From: Thalassotalea psychrophila
GTDB taxonomy: Bacteria > Pseudomonadota > Gammaproteobacteria > Enterobacterales > Alteromonadaceae
Assembly: GCF_031583595.1 (NCBI RefSeq)
Contig: NZ_CP134145.1
Span: 2,356,001-2,420,000 of the forward strand
Reading direction: 5' to 3'
Length of the DNA: 64,000 nucleotides
The stretch's first letter is position 1; every line of letters starts with the position of its first letter. Below, piece by piece: positions 18,497-26,745 of this stretch. The position numbers and the translations under genes are program-made. The notes under the pieces are model-generated. The model was not told the DNA's origin, ran no database searches, and worked only from the letters and a program-made list of their open reading frames with translations.

Positions 18497-20062
18497 ATGA
18501 GCGATTTAAATATATTAGCAAACCGAATTTATGACTGGACGCAAAAGCAGCCAGACTTGGATGTATTAACGTTTGTTGCAATCAATAGTCAAAAACAGAT
18601 TGTTGATGAAACCCGCACTTATCAGCAACTTTGGGATAATGGCCAAAAGTTAGCTGCTCAATTGAAACAACAAGGCTTAGAAAAAGGCGATAGCTTTGGC
18701 ATCATCATGGCGAATCACCCTGAGTTTGTTGAGTTAATGGTTGCTTCATCGATTCTAGGGACGACATTCGTACCGATTGATCCACGCACTAAGGGCGACA
18801 AACTGAAGTACATGCTTGACTATGCAGAGTGTAAAGGTGCCGTTGTTGCCAATTATTCTATGGATAATGTTAACCAGGCTTGGCAAGGACGTGATAACTG
18901 GATCATCTCACTAAATGATGCAACATCGGTATTGACCGCAACCAATGAAGTACCAGATTTTGCTGTAGAAAGTGATGATCCATTGGCGCCTATGCAGCTG
19001 CTTTATACCTCAGGTACCACAGGCGATCCAAAAGCGATTAAATCATCGCATATCAAATTTGCCACGGGAGCATCCGTTGCAGCTGTTTTAGGCATAACTC
19101 AAGCTGACCGCCCTTATACTGGCTTATCTCTTACTCATGCTAATGCGCAAATTGTCACCCTTGGTGCAGTACTTACCTTAGGGTTACGTGGTGTGATAAG
19201 CATTAAATTTTCTAAATCACGCTTATGGGATATTACCCGACAATACGGTTGTACCTGGTTTAATTTATTGGGCGGTATGACAACGGCTATCTATGCCGAC
19301 CTACCAAAAGATAATGATGCCGATAACCCGGTACGAATTATTTTAAGTGCGGGCATGCCAAAAGCGATTTGGGCTGACTTTGAACAACGCTTTGATGTAA
19401 AACTTACTGAGTTTTATGGGGCTGCAGAAGGTGGGTTAACCTTTAATCCAGCTGGTGCAGGACCAATAGGCAGCTGTGGTAAGTCACCTCAAAATTTAGA
19501 AATGAAAATACTAAATAAAGATGATACTGAGTGCGCCGCAGGCGAGCCAGGGCAAATCTGTTTTAAAAATGCAGATGGTACCACACCGGTTGTTGAATAC
19601 TTTAAAAACCCAGAAGCATCATTGAAGAAAACCCAAGGCGGCTGGTTACGTATGGGCGATATTGGTCATGTTGATGAAAATGGTTGGTTGTATTTTCATT
19701 ACCGAGATGGCGGTGGAATTCGTAAAAATGGGGACTTTATTAACCCTGCTTTTATTGAAAAAGCGCTATCTGAACTTGATGCTGTCTATGATGTTTTCGT
19801 TTATGGCGTATTAAATAATACCGGTGGTGTTGGTGAAAAAGATGTGGTTGCTGCACTTGTGTTGAATAACGAACATGAGTTCAACGCTGACAGTATTTTT
19901 GATTACTGTAAAGAAAAACTGGAAACCAGTTTTGTGCCGAGCTTTTTACAAATCGTTGATCAAATACCGAAAACGGCCTCAGAAAAACCACAAGAACGCT
20001 TTTTGTTAGATGCCTTTGATGAAAATGCCGACAACATTTACTGTCAACCAGTAATTGCGTAA
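18497..20062 (+). CDS. Acyl-CoA ligase (AMP-binding, CaiC/FadD17-like)
   Basis: A 521-residue ANL ligase with P-loop LLYTSGTTGDPKAIKSS (about 170-186), TEFYGAAEGG as A5 motif, WLRMGDIGHVDENGW as A7/A8 region, and the catalytic Lys expected in KTASEKPQER near the C-terminus. The pattern is closer to carnitine-CoA ligase-like and steroid/aryl acid ligases than to classical FadD, so its acid may not be a plain fatty acid. It follows the thiolase gene by 5 bases with GGAG upstream. In this operon it would activate the free acid that the downstream dehydrogenase and SDRs then process. Confidence 0.88.
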   Translation: MSDLNILANRIYDWTQKQPDLDVLTFVAINSQKQIVDETRTYQQLWDNGQKLAAQLKQQGLEKGDSFGIIMANHPEFVELMVASSILGTTFVPIDPRTKGDKLKYMLDYAECKGAVVANYSMDNVNQAWQGRDNWIISLNDATSVLTATNEVPDFAVESDDPLAPMQLLYTSGTTGDPKAIKSSHIKFATGASVAAVLGITQADRPYTGLSLTHANAQIVTLGAVLTLGLRGVISIKFSKSRLWDITRQYGCTWFNLLGGMTTAIYADLPKDNDADNPVRIILSAGMPKAIWADFEQRFDVKLTEFYGAAEGGLTFNPAGAGPIGSCGKSPQNLEMKILNKDDTECAAGEPGQICFKNADGTTPVVEYFKNPEASLKKTQGGWLRMGDIGHVDENGWLYFHYRDGGGIRKNGDFINPAFIEKALSELDAVYDVFVYGVLNNTGGVGEKDVVAALVLNNEHEFNADSIFDYCKEKLETSFVPSFLQIVDQIPKTASEKPQERFLLDAFDENADNIYCQPVIA

Positions 20063-20074
20063 GAGGGGCTATAT

Positions 20075-20845
20075 ATGAAAACGGTTTTTATTACAGGAGC
20101 AGGCGCCGGTATCGGACAGGAAACTGCTCGCATGTTTGCTAAGCAAGGTTGGTTTGTTGGCTTGTACGACATTAACATCGATGCGGTTCAAGCACTACAT
20201 CAAGAAATTGGTGAAAGTAACAGTTGTTTTGGTCATTGTGATGTGACTGAATTTGGTTCAATCGAACAAGCTATCAGTGAATTTTCACAGCATAGCAATG
20301 GCACCATGCATGCGTTTATAAATAACGCCGGTGTGTTGTTTGGCGGTGAATTTATCGATGTACCAATGGTGCAACATGAGCTAACCATTGATATTAATAT
20401 CAAAGGCTTAACTTACTGTTCTAAAGCAGCCTTTGAGCTATTAAAAGCAACGCCAAACAGCCGATTAATCAATTTATGCTCAGTATCAAGTTTGCATGGT
20501 ATTCCGTCGTTAAGTACGTATAGCTCAAGTAAGTTTTACGTAAAAGGTTTCACTGAAGCGTTAAGTATTGAATGGCAACAACATGATATTCAAGTCTCTT
20601 CGGTTATGCCTTCGTTTGTAAAAACCGGCATGCTGCAAGGTGTACCGCCGCAATTAATGGAAAAATTAGGGGTATCACAAAGCCCACAAAATATAGCCAA
20701 CGAAATCTACAGCATGACAGATAGCTCAATGATCCATAGGGTTGTTTCCCTCAAGGGAAAACTGATCCGGTTATTAGTAAATATTTGCAGTGATAAAATC
20801 AATCGTACTCTGTTTCGTTATATTTCAGGCTACAACACCAAATAA
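20075..20845 (+). CDS. Short-chain dehydrogenase/reductase
   Basis: A 256-residue classical SDR. TGAGAGIGQ lies at 7-15, NNAGVLFGG near 86-94, the Ser of LCSVSS and the YSSSK pair (Tyr-x3-Lys) supply the active site. A hydrophobic C-terminal stretch (KLIRLLVNICSDKINRTLF) resembles that of membrane-associated SDRs. AGAGGGG precedes the ATG. It probably oxidises a hydroxyl or reduces a ketone in the pathway served by this operon; the substrate is not known. It is placed between the CoA ligase and an acyl-CoA dehydrogenase with gaps of about 12 and 19 bases. Confidence 0.88.
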   Translation: MKTVFITGAGAGIGQETARMFAKQGWFVGLYDINIDAVQALHQEIGESNSCFGHCDVTEFGSIEQAISEFSQHSNGTMHAFINNAGVLFGGEFIDVPMVQHELTIDINIKGLTYCSKAAFELLKATPNSRLINLCSVSSLHGIPSLSTYSSSKFYVKGFTEALSIEWQQHDIQVSSVMPSFVKTGMLQGVPPQLMEKLGVSQSPQNIANEIYSMTDSSMIHRVVSLKGKLIRLLVNICSDKINRTLFRYISGYNTK

Positions 20846-20864
20846 AATTTGAATGGAGAAAGTA

Positions 20865-22097
20865 ATGTCAAATTATATAGATTTACCTATGAGTGGCCTT
20901 GAGGGGCCATTAACAGAAATGGAACAAGCGGTTCAAGATATGTGTCACCGTTTTGCCGTTGAAGAAATTCGCCCTATTGCCGTTAAAGTAGACGAAATGT
21001 CTGCGCAAGAGGCTGTTGCAGCAGATTCACCAGTTTGGAACATGCTTAAAAAATCAAAAGAGTTAGGTCTAAGTATATCTGCCATGATGGAACTTGAACC
21101 AAATGAACGCTCCCGCTTAATGTTGATCGCATGTGAAGAATTAGCGTGGGGTGATGTTGGTCTTGCAGGTATGATTTTAGTTAATCAAATGCCAGCATTG
21201 TATAGTGCGCTCGCAGGTCGAATGGATATGGTTGAGTATTGTGATGGCAAGTTGGGCTGTTGGGGGATTACTGAACCGGATCATGGTAGTGATATGTTAG
21301 ATCCAGTTAATGCAAATGTTGCTGATAATGGAAAATATGGCCGCGCGAACTGTATAGCCCGTATTGAAGGCGATAAAGTGATCATTAACGGTCAAAAGTC
21401 AGCCTGGGTATCGGGCTCGATGACAGCTGAAGTATGTGCATTGTATTGCCACGTAGAACAAAATGGTGAAATAAAGCCTGGGGTGACGGTGATTGTACCG
21501 CTTAATGCACAGGGTGTTACACGAGGTAAACCACTTGATAAAGTTGGTTTTAGAGGCCTAAATCAAGGCGAACTTTATTTTGATAATGTTGAGTTACCAA
21601 TAGAGCATATGATCATCGGTCCTGAAGATTATGCTCATCAGGTTTATGAAACACTGGCTGAAGCAAATGTGCACGTTGGTAATATGGCTGTAGGTATTGC
21701 TCGCGCTGCGTATGAACACGCTCTTGAATATGCTCACGAACGTATCGCTGGTGGACAAGTGATCATTAAACATCAAACAGTAAAATATCGTTTATTTCAT
21801 ATGTTCCGTAAGATTGAATGCGCGCGCGCTATGGTTAGACGTGCTGGTGAATATAATGCCACAGCACCATCTGCTGCTTTACAAGGCTCTATTGCTGCAA
21901 AAGTAACAGCAACTCAAACTGCGTTTGAAGTAGCCAGTGATGCCTTGCAAATTTTTGGTGGTAATGGGGTTACCAAAGAATACCCAATGGAAAAACTATT
22001 ACGTGACGCCAGAGCTTCAATGATTGCTGATGGTTGTAATGAGTTTCTTGCGCTTAAAGGTGGGTCTTTACTAATCAACCCTGATTTAGTGAATTAA
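20865..22097 (+). CDS. Acyl-CoA dehydrogenase, divergent
   Basis: A 410-residue acyl-CoA dehydrogenase of a divergent branch. WGITEPDHGSDML replaces the usual SEPxxGSD, INGQKSAWVSGS follows, and FGGNGVTKEYPMEKLLRDAR is near the C-terminus. The MCAD catalytic motif YEGT appears here as IADGCNEF, which puts Asp where Glu is usual if the Gly residues are aligned. Such variation is common in dehydrogenases for steroid-like or branched substrates. The start is set at 20865 because GGAGAAAGTA gives ideal spacing; an upstream ATG at 20853 contains that site within the gene. Two hairpins follow the stop. Confidence 0.85.
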   Translation: MSNYIDLPMSGLEGPLTEMEQAVQDMCHRFAVEEIRPIAVKVDEMSAQEAVAADSPVWNMLKKSKELGLSISAMMELEPNERSRLMLIACEELAWGDVGLAGMILVNQMPALYSALAGRMDMVEYCDGKLGCWGITEPDHGSDMLDPVNANVADNGKYGRANCIARIEGDKVIINGQKSAWVSGSMTAEVCALYCHVEQNGEIKPGVTVIVPLNAQGVTRGKPLDKVGFRGLNQGELYFDNVELPIEHMIIGPEDYAHQVYETLAEANVHVGNMAVGIARAAYEHALEYAHERIAGGQVIIKHQTVKYRLFHMFRKIECARAMVRRAGEYNATAPSAALQGSIAAKVTATQTAFEVASDALQIFGGNGVTKEYPMEKLLRDARASMIADGCNEFLALKGGSLLINPDLVN

Positions 22098-22106
22098 TAT
22101 CCTTGT

Positions 22107-22124
22107 GGAGGGAGTAATCCCTCC
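22107..22124 (+). terminator. Intercistronic hairpin, first of a pair
   Basis: GGAGGGA and TCCCTCC form a perfect 7-bp stem around GTAA, 10 bases after the dehydrogenase stop. No T-run follows directly. It may stop some transcripts or stabilise the upstream mRNA before the SDR gene at 22195. Confidence 0.5.
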
Positions 22125-22132
22125 ATTATAGC

Positions 22133-22149
22133 AGGGGATAGTCTCCCCT
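22133..22149 (+). terminator. Intercistronic hairpin, second of a pair
   Basis: AGGGGA and TCCCCT form a 6-bp stem around TAGTC, followed by TTTAT. It is a weak terminator at most, lying 46 bases before the next gene, so partial read-through into the SDR gene is expected. Confidence 0.45.
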
Positions 22150-22194
22150 TTATCGGTTACATAACAATAGTTAAAAACTAAATGAGAAGAACTT

Positions 22195-22974
22195 ATGAGT
22201 GAGAGATTAATAAATAAAGTTGTCTTGGTTACTGGTGGTGGCTCAGGTATTGGCGAAGCCATTTGCATGCAATTTTCGAATAATGGTGCTGTTGTCGTAG
22301 TATCTGATGTTAACGAACACAGCGCGGAAAAAGTTGCCTGTACAATCAGAAATAATGGCGGTAAAGCCACGGCGTTAAAACTGGATGTTAGCTGTGAAGA
22401 TAACTGGGATGTAGTAATAGCCCAAATCAAAATCCAACAAGGTAAACTTGATGTATTAGTTAATAATGCTGGCATTGGTTTGCCGGGGAATGTTGAAGAT
22501 CAATCCATGGAAGACTGGCAACTTACTGAAAAAATAAACGTACACGGTGTATTTTTAGGCATGCAAAAATCAATTGCCATGATGAAAGTCAATGGTGGCG
22601 GTAATATTATTAATATTTCATCGATTGATGGTTTAGTCGGCGATGCTATGGCAATTGCTTACAACGCATCAAAAGGGTCGGTTCGCTTAATGACTAAATC
22701 GGCCGCTTTACATTGTGCGAAAAAACAATATGGCATTAGAGTAAATTCGGTTCACCCTGGTTATATTCTTACCCCATTAGTTCAGGAGCAGATGCTTGAA
22801 GCCGAACCAGCCTGGCGTGACGAGTATATTGAACAAAAAGTATCAAGAGTGCCAATGGGACAAATGGGGCAGCCTGATGATATCGCTCATGGCTGTGTTT
22901 ATCTTGCCTCTGATGAAGCAAAATATGTTACTGGAGCAGAAATAGTTATTGATGGTGGCTTTACTGCTACTTAA
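22195..22974 (+). CDS. Short-chain dehydrogenase/reductase, cyclopentanol/3-hydroxy-type
   Basis: A 259-residue classical SDR with VTGGGSGIGEA (about 12-22), NNAGIGLPG (about 92-100), INISSIDG with the catalytic Ser, AYNASKG with Tyr-x3-Lys, and the conserved VHPGYILTPL. The Asp in VVSDVNE after the second strand suggests NAD+ preference. The protein resembles many secondary-alcohol SDRs, including cyclopentanol and hydroxysteroid dehydrogenases. It is the last gene of the operon, set apart by two hairpins and about 97 bases, with GAGAAG before its ATG. It ends convergent with the LysR gene. Confidence 0.88.
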   Translation: MSERLINKVVLVTGGGSGIGEAICMQFSNNGAVVVVSDVNEHSAEKVACTIRNNGGKATALKLDVSCEDNWDVVIAQIKIQQGKLDVLVNNAGIGLPGNVEDQSMEDWQLTEKINVHGVFLGMQKSIAMMKVNGGGNIINISSIDGLVGDAMAIAYNASKGSVRLMTKSAALHCAKKQYGIRVNSVHPGYILTPLVQEQMLEAEPAWRDEYIEQKVSRVPMGQMGQPDDIAHGCVYLASDEAKYVTGAEIVIDGGFTAT

Positions 22975-23021
22975 TATTCAATGATGTTTTACGATAGAGT
23001 TAATACCGTTAGTATTTAAAC

Positions 23022-23050
23022 GTGCTAAGCGAAGGACCTTTGCCTAGCAC
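23022..23050. terminator. Hairpin between convergent genes
   Basis: Two 14-base arms (GTGCTAAGCGAAGG and CCTTTGCCTAGCAC) pair at 12 of 14 positions around a single central base. It sits at the end of the minus-strand LysR gene, and on that strand GTTTAAATA follows. It probably ends LysR transcription and may also stop the plus-strand operon. Confidence 0.6.
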
Positions 23051-23988
23051 TAGCTGTGATTGATAAATTTTTCCCGATATTCGGTTATCACTTGCTTAAT
23101 TATTTCTTGTAACCAAACATACATTGGCTGTGCAACATCACGTTGATTAAAATACAAAGCAACAGACAACTCTGGAATTGGAAATTTCCAATTTATAGAG
23201 TTTTTAATAATATCGGAAGGGCGCGTACTTGCAGCAAACTCCATAGTGAGCATCAATAAATCACTGTGTTGCAGCATTTTAAATATTGTCGGAATATGCT
23301 CAGAGCGAAGTTGATAATGAAAACCATAATTTTTAATTGTTTCAGCCAATAGAGTCTGATACTCATTCAGTTCTGGTACTACCATGCCTGCTAAGGATGC
23401 AGAACTAAGTACATCTGGGGTTAACTCTTTCATCTGTAGTGGATGACCGTTACGCATTAATATTACCGGCCTATCTTTGAATATGGCAATTTGTCTAATG
23501 TTTTGCCCTACAGGCAAAGGAAAATGATTAATACCTATATTAATCTCACCTTGTTCTAACGCTGGGATTGTACCACTAGACCATTGCACCAATTGCACTA
23601 ATGCTTGTGGACACTGTTTATTTAACGCAAAAACAATATTTGTGCCTAAGGCATCGATTAAAGCACCTGATACCGCTATTTGAATCTTTCCTTTAAACAA
23701 TTCTGGTTGAAATGTTTGTTCTGGAAAAAAATTATTTTCCATGTCTTGCAAGATCTTAGGCAGTGTCAGTGCTATTTGTTGTGCTCGGGGAGTTGGCTCT
23801 AACGAAGATCCTTTACGGACAAAGAGGGGGTCTTCAAGTTGATCTCGCATACGCTGCATTGCTCTACTTACACCAGATTGAGTCATGCGAAGTTTTTTTG
23901 CTGCCAAAGTAAGGTTTTGTGTTTGGTAAACTTCTGAAAAGATTTTGAGTAAGTTTAAATCAAAATTATTCAAAGGTGAATCTTGCAT
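23050..23988 (-). CDS. LysR family regulator
   Basis: A 312-residue LysR protein. The N-terminal winged helix-turn-helix (FDLNLLKIFSEVYQTQNLTLAAKKLRMTQSGVSR-like, about residues 8-42, split here by description) is followed by RDQLEDPLFVR and a periplasmic-binding-like effector domain. The start is set at 23988, preceded by GGAG; a longer in-frame start at 24060 would run the gene through the 15-base palindrome at 24040-24054. It is divergent from the DUF1254/DUF1214 gene at 24161 and probably controls it; it may also act on the operon at 16124-22974. Confidence 0.88.
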   Translation of the reverse strand: MQDSPLNNFDLNLLKIFSEVYQTQNLTLAAKKLRMTQSGVSRAMQRMRDQLEDPLFVRKGSSLEPTPRAQQIALTLPKILQDMENNFFPEQTFQPELFKGKIQIAVSGALIDALGTNIVFALNKQCPQALVQLVQWSSGTIPALEQGEINIGINHFPLPVGQNIRQIAIFKDRPVILMRNGHPLQMKELTPDVLSSASLAGMVVPELNEYQTLLAETIKNYGFHYQLRSEHIPTIFKMLQHSDLLMLTMEFAASTRPSDIIKNSINWKFPIPELSVALYFNQRDVAQPMYVWLQEIIKQVITEYREKFINHS

Positions 23989-24039
23989 GGTTTCTACGCT
24001 CCGAATATAAGAGATATTGACGTATTTCATTATACTACC

Positions 24040-24054
24040 ATGACTGACAGTCAT
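24040..24054. promoter_or_regulatory. Candidate LysR-type operator
   Basis: ATGACTG-A-CAGTCAT is a perfect 15-base palindrome with the T-N11-A core usual for LysR boxes. It lies 52 bases upstream of the LysR start and 107 bases upstream of the divergent secreted-protein gene. Confidence 0.55.
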
Positions 24055-24160
24055 AATCATTATGCGTATTCTTTTAGATTGCTATCAATATAATGACATC
24101 TAAGTTTAATATTTATATTGGCTTTGATTAAAGCCTTAATGATTTAGTAAGGAACAGAAG

Positions 24161-25585
24161 ATGAACAAATTAGCATTGATAACAATGACTTTATGTATGT
24201 CAGCAGTAAGTATGATGCCTGCTACAAGTATGGCATTAGAATACTCTGAATTAACCACAAACGAAAAAATGGTACATCGTCGTGCAGTAGAAACGGCAGT
24301 GTGGGCGATGCCGCTGTTGAATTATAAGACTATGCGCGATGCTCATTTAGAAGGCGCGGGTTTAGATTATAACGACGTTGGCTACTACTCAAAAATTCAA
24401 ACCTGGCGTACACAAGTAACCACGCCAAACAATACTACACCATATATATTTATCAGTTGGCAACTTAACCAAGGGCCAGTTGTTATTGAAATACCAGCAT
24501 CGAGTAAAGATGTGAAAGTGTTTGGTACATTAATGGACTCTTGGCAACGCCCGCTTGATGATGTTGGTGTTTTAGGACGAGATGGGGGACGTGGGGCAAA
24601 ATATCTTATGGTACCGCCTAATTATCAGGGTAAGATCCCAACAGGTTACATTATGCTAGAACAGGCAACTAATATTGGTTACACCGCATTAAGACCTATT
24701 ATTGCTGATGCCAGTGCAGAAAGTTTAAAGGAAGCTGAAGCTTGGACTAAACAAATTAACGTTTATCCATTAGCCCAGGCAGCCAATCCGCGTAAAACAA
24801 AACATATTGATTTACACGAAAAATTCATTGATGGCATTGTTGAGTTCAATGCCGAAATGTTTGAAAATATCCACAGCATCATTCAAGAAGAAGTGGTTGA
24901 AGAAAAAGATTTAGCCATTATGGGACAGCTTAAAGGCATTGGCATTGAAAAAGGTGAAAAGTATCAAGTTAACGCTCGAAAGCTTGAGATATTTCAAGAT
25001 GCTGCGGAACAAGCGCAAGAGTATTTAAAAGATCAGTTGTTTAATGTTAATACTTCAAAATTTTATGGTGACCAACGTCAGTGGCGTAATTTAGCACCAA
25101 AAGCGGGTTTACAAACAATATTTAGTTGGCTTTATCCTAATCATTTGGCTTTAGATGCACGCGCATCAACATATTATTCAGCATTTACCAGTGTTAAAAA
25201 CTTTGGAGCAGCGACGTATTACTTAATGGATTCTTATGATAGCAATGGCCAAGCATTAGATGGCGGTAAAAATTACCAAATGACCATTCCTGCTGATGTA
25301 CCAGTAAAACATTTTTGGTCAGTGTTAGCTCATGATGCAGATACAGCAGGTTGGTTTAAACATCAACCGAAAGCCGGTGTGGCTTCATCTGATAAAGGCC
25401 TAGTAGAAAATGAAGATGGAACTGTAGATATTTATTTTGGTCCACAAGCACCTAAAGGTAAAGAGGCGAACTGGGTACCGACTACAGCAGAAAAAAATTA
25501 CTTTTTGTTATTCCGTTTCTACGGTCCGACAAAAGAAGTGTTTATTAAAAACTGGAAATTAAATGACTTGGTAATGATGGATTAA
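24161..25585 (+). CDS. Secreted DUF1254/DUF1214 protein
   Basis: A 474-residue protein with a signal peptide (about 1-25, cleavage probably after SMA). The DUF1254 domain covers roughly 40-170, with TTPNNTTPYIFISWQL and MDSWQRPLDDVG, and the DUF1214 domain lies in the C-terminal third, with ARASTYYSAFTSVKNFGAATYYL, HFWSVLAHDADTAGWF and VDIYFGPQAPKGKEANWVPT. The two domains occur together in many envelope proteins of marine bacteria; the biochemical role is not known. A clear AAGGAACAG site precedes the ATG. It stands alone behind a LysR gene and a palindromic site and is closed by a 15-bp hairpin, so it is probably a single-gene unit. Confidence 0.88.
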   Translation: MNKLALITMTLCMSAVSMMPATSMALEYSELTTNEKMVHRRAVETAVWAMPLLNYKTMRDAHLEGAGLDYNDVGYYSKIQTWRTQVTTPNNTTPYIFISWQLNQGPVVIEIPASSKDVKVFGTLMDSWQRPLDDVGVLGRDGGRGAKYLMVPPNYQGKIPTGYIMLEQATNIGYTALRPIIADASAESLKEAEAWTKQINVYPLAQAANPRKTKHIDLHEKFIDGIVEFNAEMFENIHSIIQEEVVEEKDLAIMGQLKGIGIEKGEKYQVNARKLEIFQDAAEQAQEYLKDQLFNVNTSKFYGDQRQWRNLAPKAGLQTIFSWLYPNHLALDARASTYYSAFTSVKNFGAATYYLMDSYDSNGQALDGGKNYQMTIPADVPVKHFWSVLAHDADTAGWFKHQPKAGVASSDKGLVENEDGTVDIYFGPQAPKGKEANWVPTTAEKNYFLLFRFYGPTKEVFIKNWKLNDLVMMD

Positions 25586-25628
25586 TCGTCAGCAAGTTTG
25601 TCATTAATAACCATAGGCAGAATTAATT

Positions 25629-25663
25629 AAGTGTCATGTACCCAAATAGGGTGCATGACACTT
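25629..25663. terminator. Bidirectional terminator hairpin
   Basis: A 15-bp stem (25629-25643 with 25649-25663, core GTGTCATG) with one G-T pair and an AAATA loop lies between convergent genes. Both flanks are A/T-rich enough for modest termination on either strand. Confidence 0.7.
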
Positions 25664-25685
25664 TGGGGTTTGTATTACTTGCAGA

Positions 25686-26738
25686 CTAAATCAAGTGTTT
25701 ATCAGCAAAGTTCACCATCATATTTAACGCCCGTTTGCTTTCAGGTAACCAAGTAAACAACGGATGTACATGCGGCATGTTATTCCAAATGACTAGTTGT
25801 GAATCTGTTCCCGCCTTATTAGCTTTGTCATTGGCACGAACCGAATTGTTTAACAGTAATTCGGTTGAACCAACATGAAATTGCATTGCTGGCAATCCAT
25901 GTAAATCGTTGAGCAACGGCGATACTAATTTATTATCTCCTCCAATCGCTGCTGTGGTGTAATTTAGTGTTAATGTTTTTAACGCATCTATTGTAAATAC
26001 GGAGTCTTTGCCACTATTTTCAGCCATTAATTCAAAGCCTGACGTTGATACATCGGTTGCTGGCGAAATTAAAATAGCTGCAGCTGGTGCTGGTAAATTT
26101 TGATCGCGAATTTGGATTAATGTGGTTAAGGTCAAATTGCCGCCAGCGGAATCTCCGGAAATTATGATGTTTTTCGCTTGATAACCTATCTTTAACAACT
26201 GTTTATACACGTTTAAGCAGTCGTCAATGCCGGCAGGGAATGGATGCTCCGGCGCTAACCGATAATTTGGCATAAAGGCATTTGCGTTTAAATCCTGGGC
26301 TAATTTACCGACAAAATGTTCATAGGTTTTTGGTAAATGAATGCAAAACCCGCCACCATGAAAGTACAAAAGAATCCGTTCGTTAGTACTGGTTGTTTCC
26401 AGGTAACTGCAAGGTACATTTGCCAGGTTTCTTGTTGAAAACTGTTCTGGGTTTTGTTGATTTAATGTTTGTGAGTCAGAATTTTTGGCCTTTGTTGATT
26501 TGTGCTTAGCCGCCAGTTTATCAAAATATTTTACTCCAGAACGAGAGGCTTTAACATCCAGCTCTTCTTTGGTTACTTTGCTGATCAGCGGTTTTAGTAT
26601 TCGCTTTAGTAATACCGAATTAAGCAATTTTGCTTGCCAGCTGATTTTATCATTAATAAATATAATCTTTGATTTATCGTTCGCATCTATTGCTGCATTA
26701 GATACTTTTTGTGAAGACGTTATGTTTAGTTCAGGCAT
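25686..26738 (-). CDS. Alpha/beta hydrolase, hormone-sensitive lipase (HSL) type
   Basis: A 350-residue HSL-family esterase. The oxyanion motif is HGGG (127-130), the nucleophile Ser197 lies in GDSAGG (195-200), GSTELLLNNS holds the acidic residue and MPHVHPLF the His, so the triad looks intact. The NYRLAPEHPFPAG segment is typical. An extra N-terminal region of about 100 polar residues precedes the core. It probably hydrolyses short or medium ester bonds. It starts 8 bases after the stop of the paralogous gene at 26746, with AGGA before the ATG. Together with the acyltransferase upstream it may turn over stored or imported esters. Confidence 0.9.
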   Translation of the reverse strand: MPELNITSSQKVSNAAIDANDKSKIIFINDKISWQAKLLNSVLLKRILKPLISKVTKEELDVKASRSGVKYFDKLAAKHKSTKAKNSDSQTLNQQNPEQFSTRNLANVPCSYLETTSTNERILLYFHGGGFCIHLPKTYEHFVGKLAQDLNANAFMPNYRLAPEHPFPAGIDDCLNVYKQLLKIGYQAKNIIISGDSAGGNLTLTTLIQIRDQNLPAPAAAILISPATDVSTSGFELMAENSGKDSVFTIDALKTLTLNYTTAAIGGDNKLVSPLLNDLHGLPAMQFHVGSTELLLNNSVRANDKANKAGTDSQLVIWNNMPHVHPLFTWLPESKRALNMMVNFADKHLI

Positions 26739-26745
26739 TAGATTC

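Noticed and set aside
22107..22149. Riboswitch between the dehydrogenase and SDR genes
   Set aside because: Only two short simple hairpins are present; no conserved aptamer-like structure is seen.
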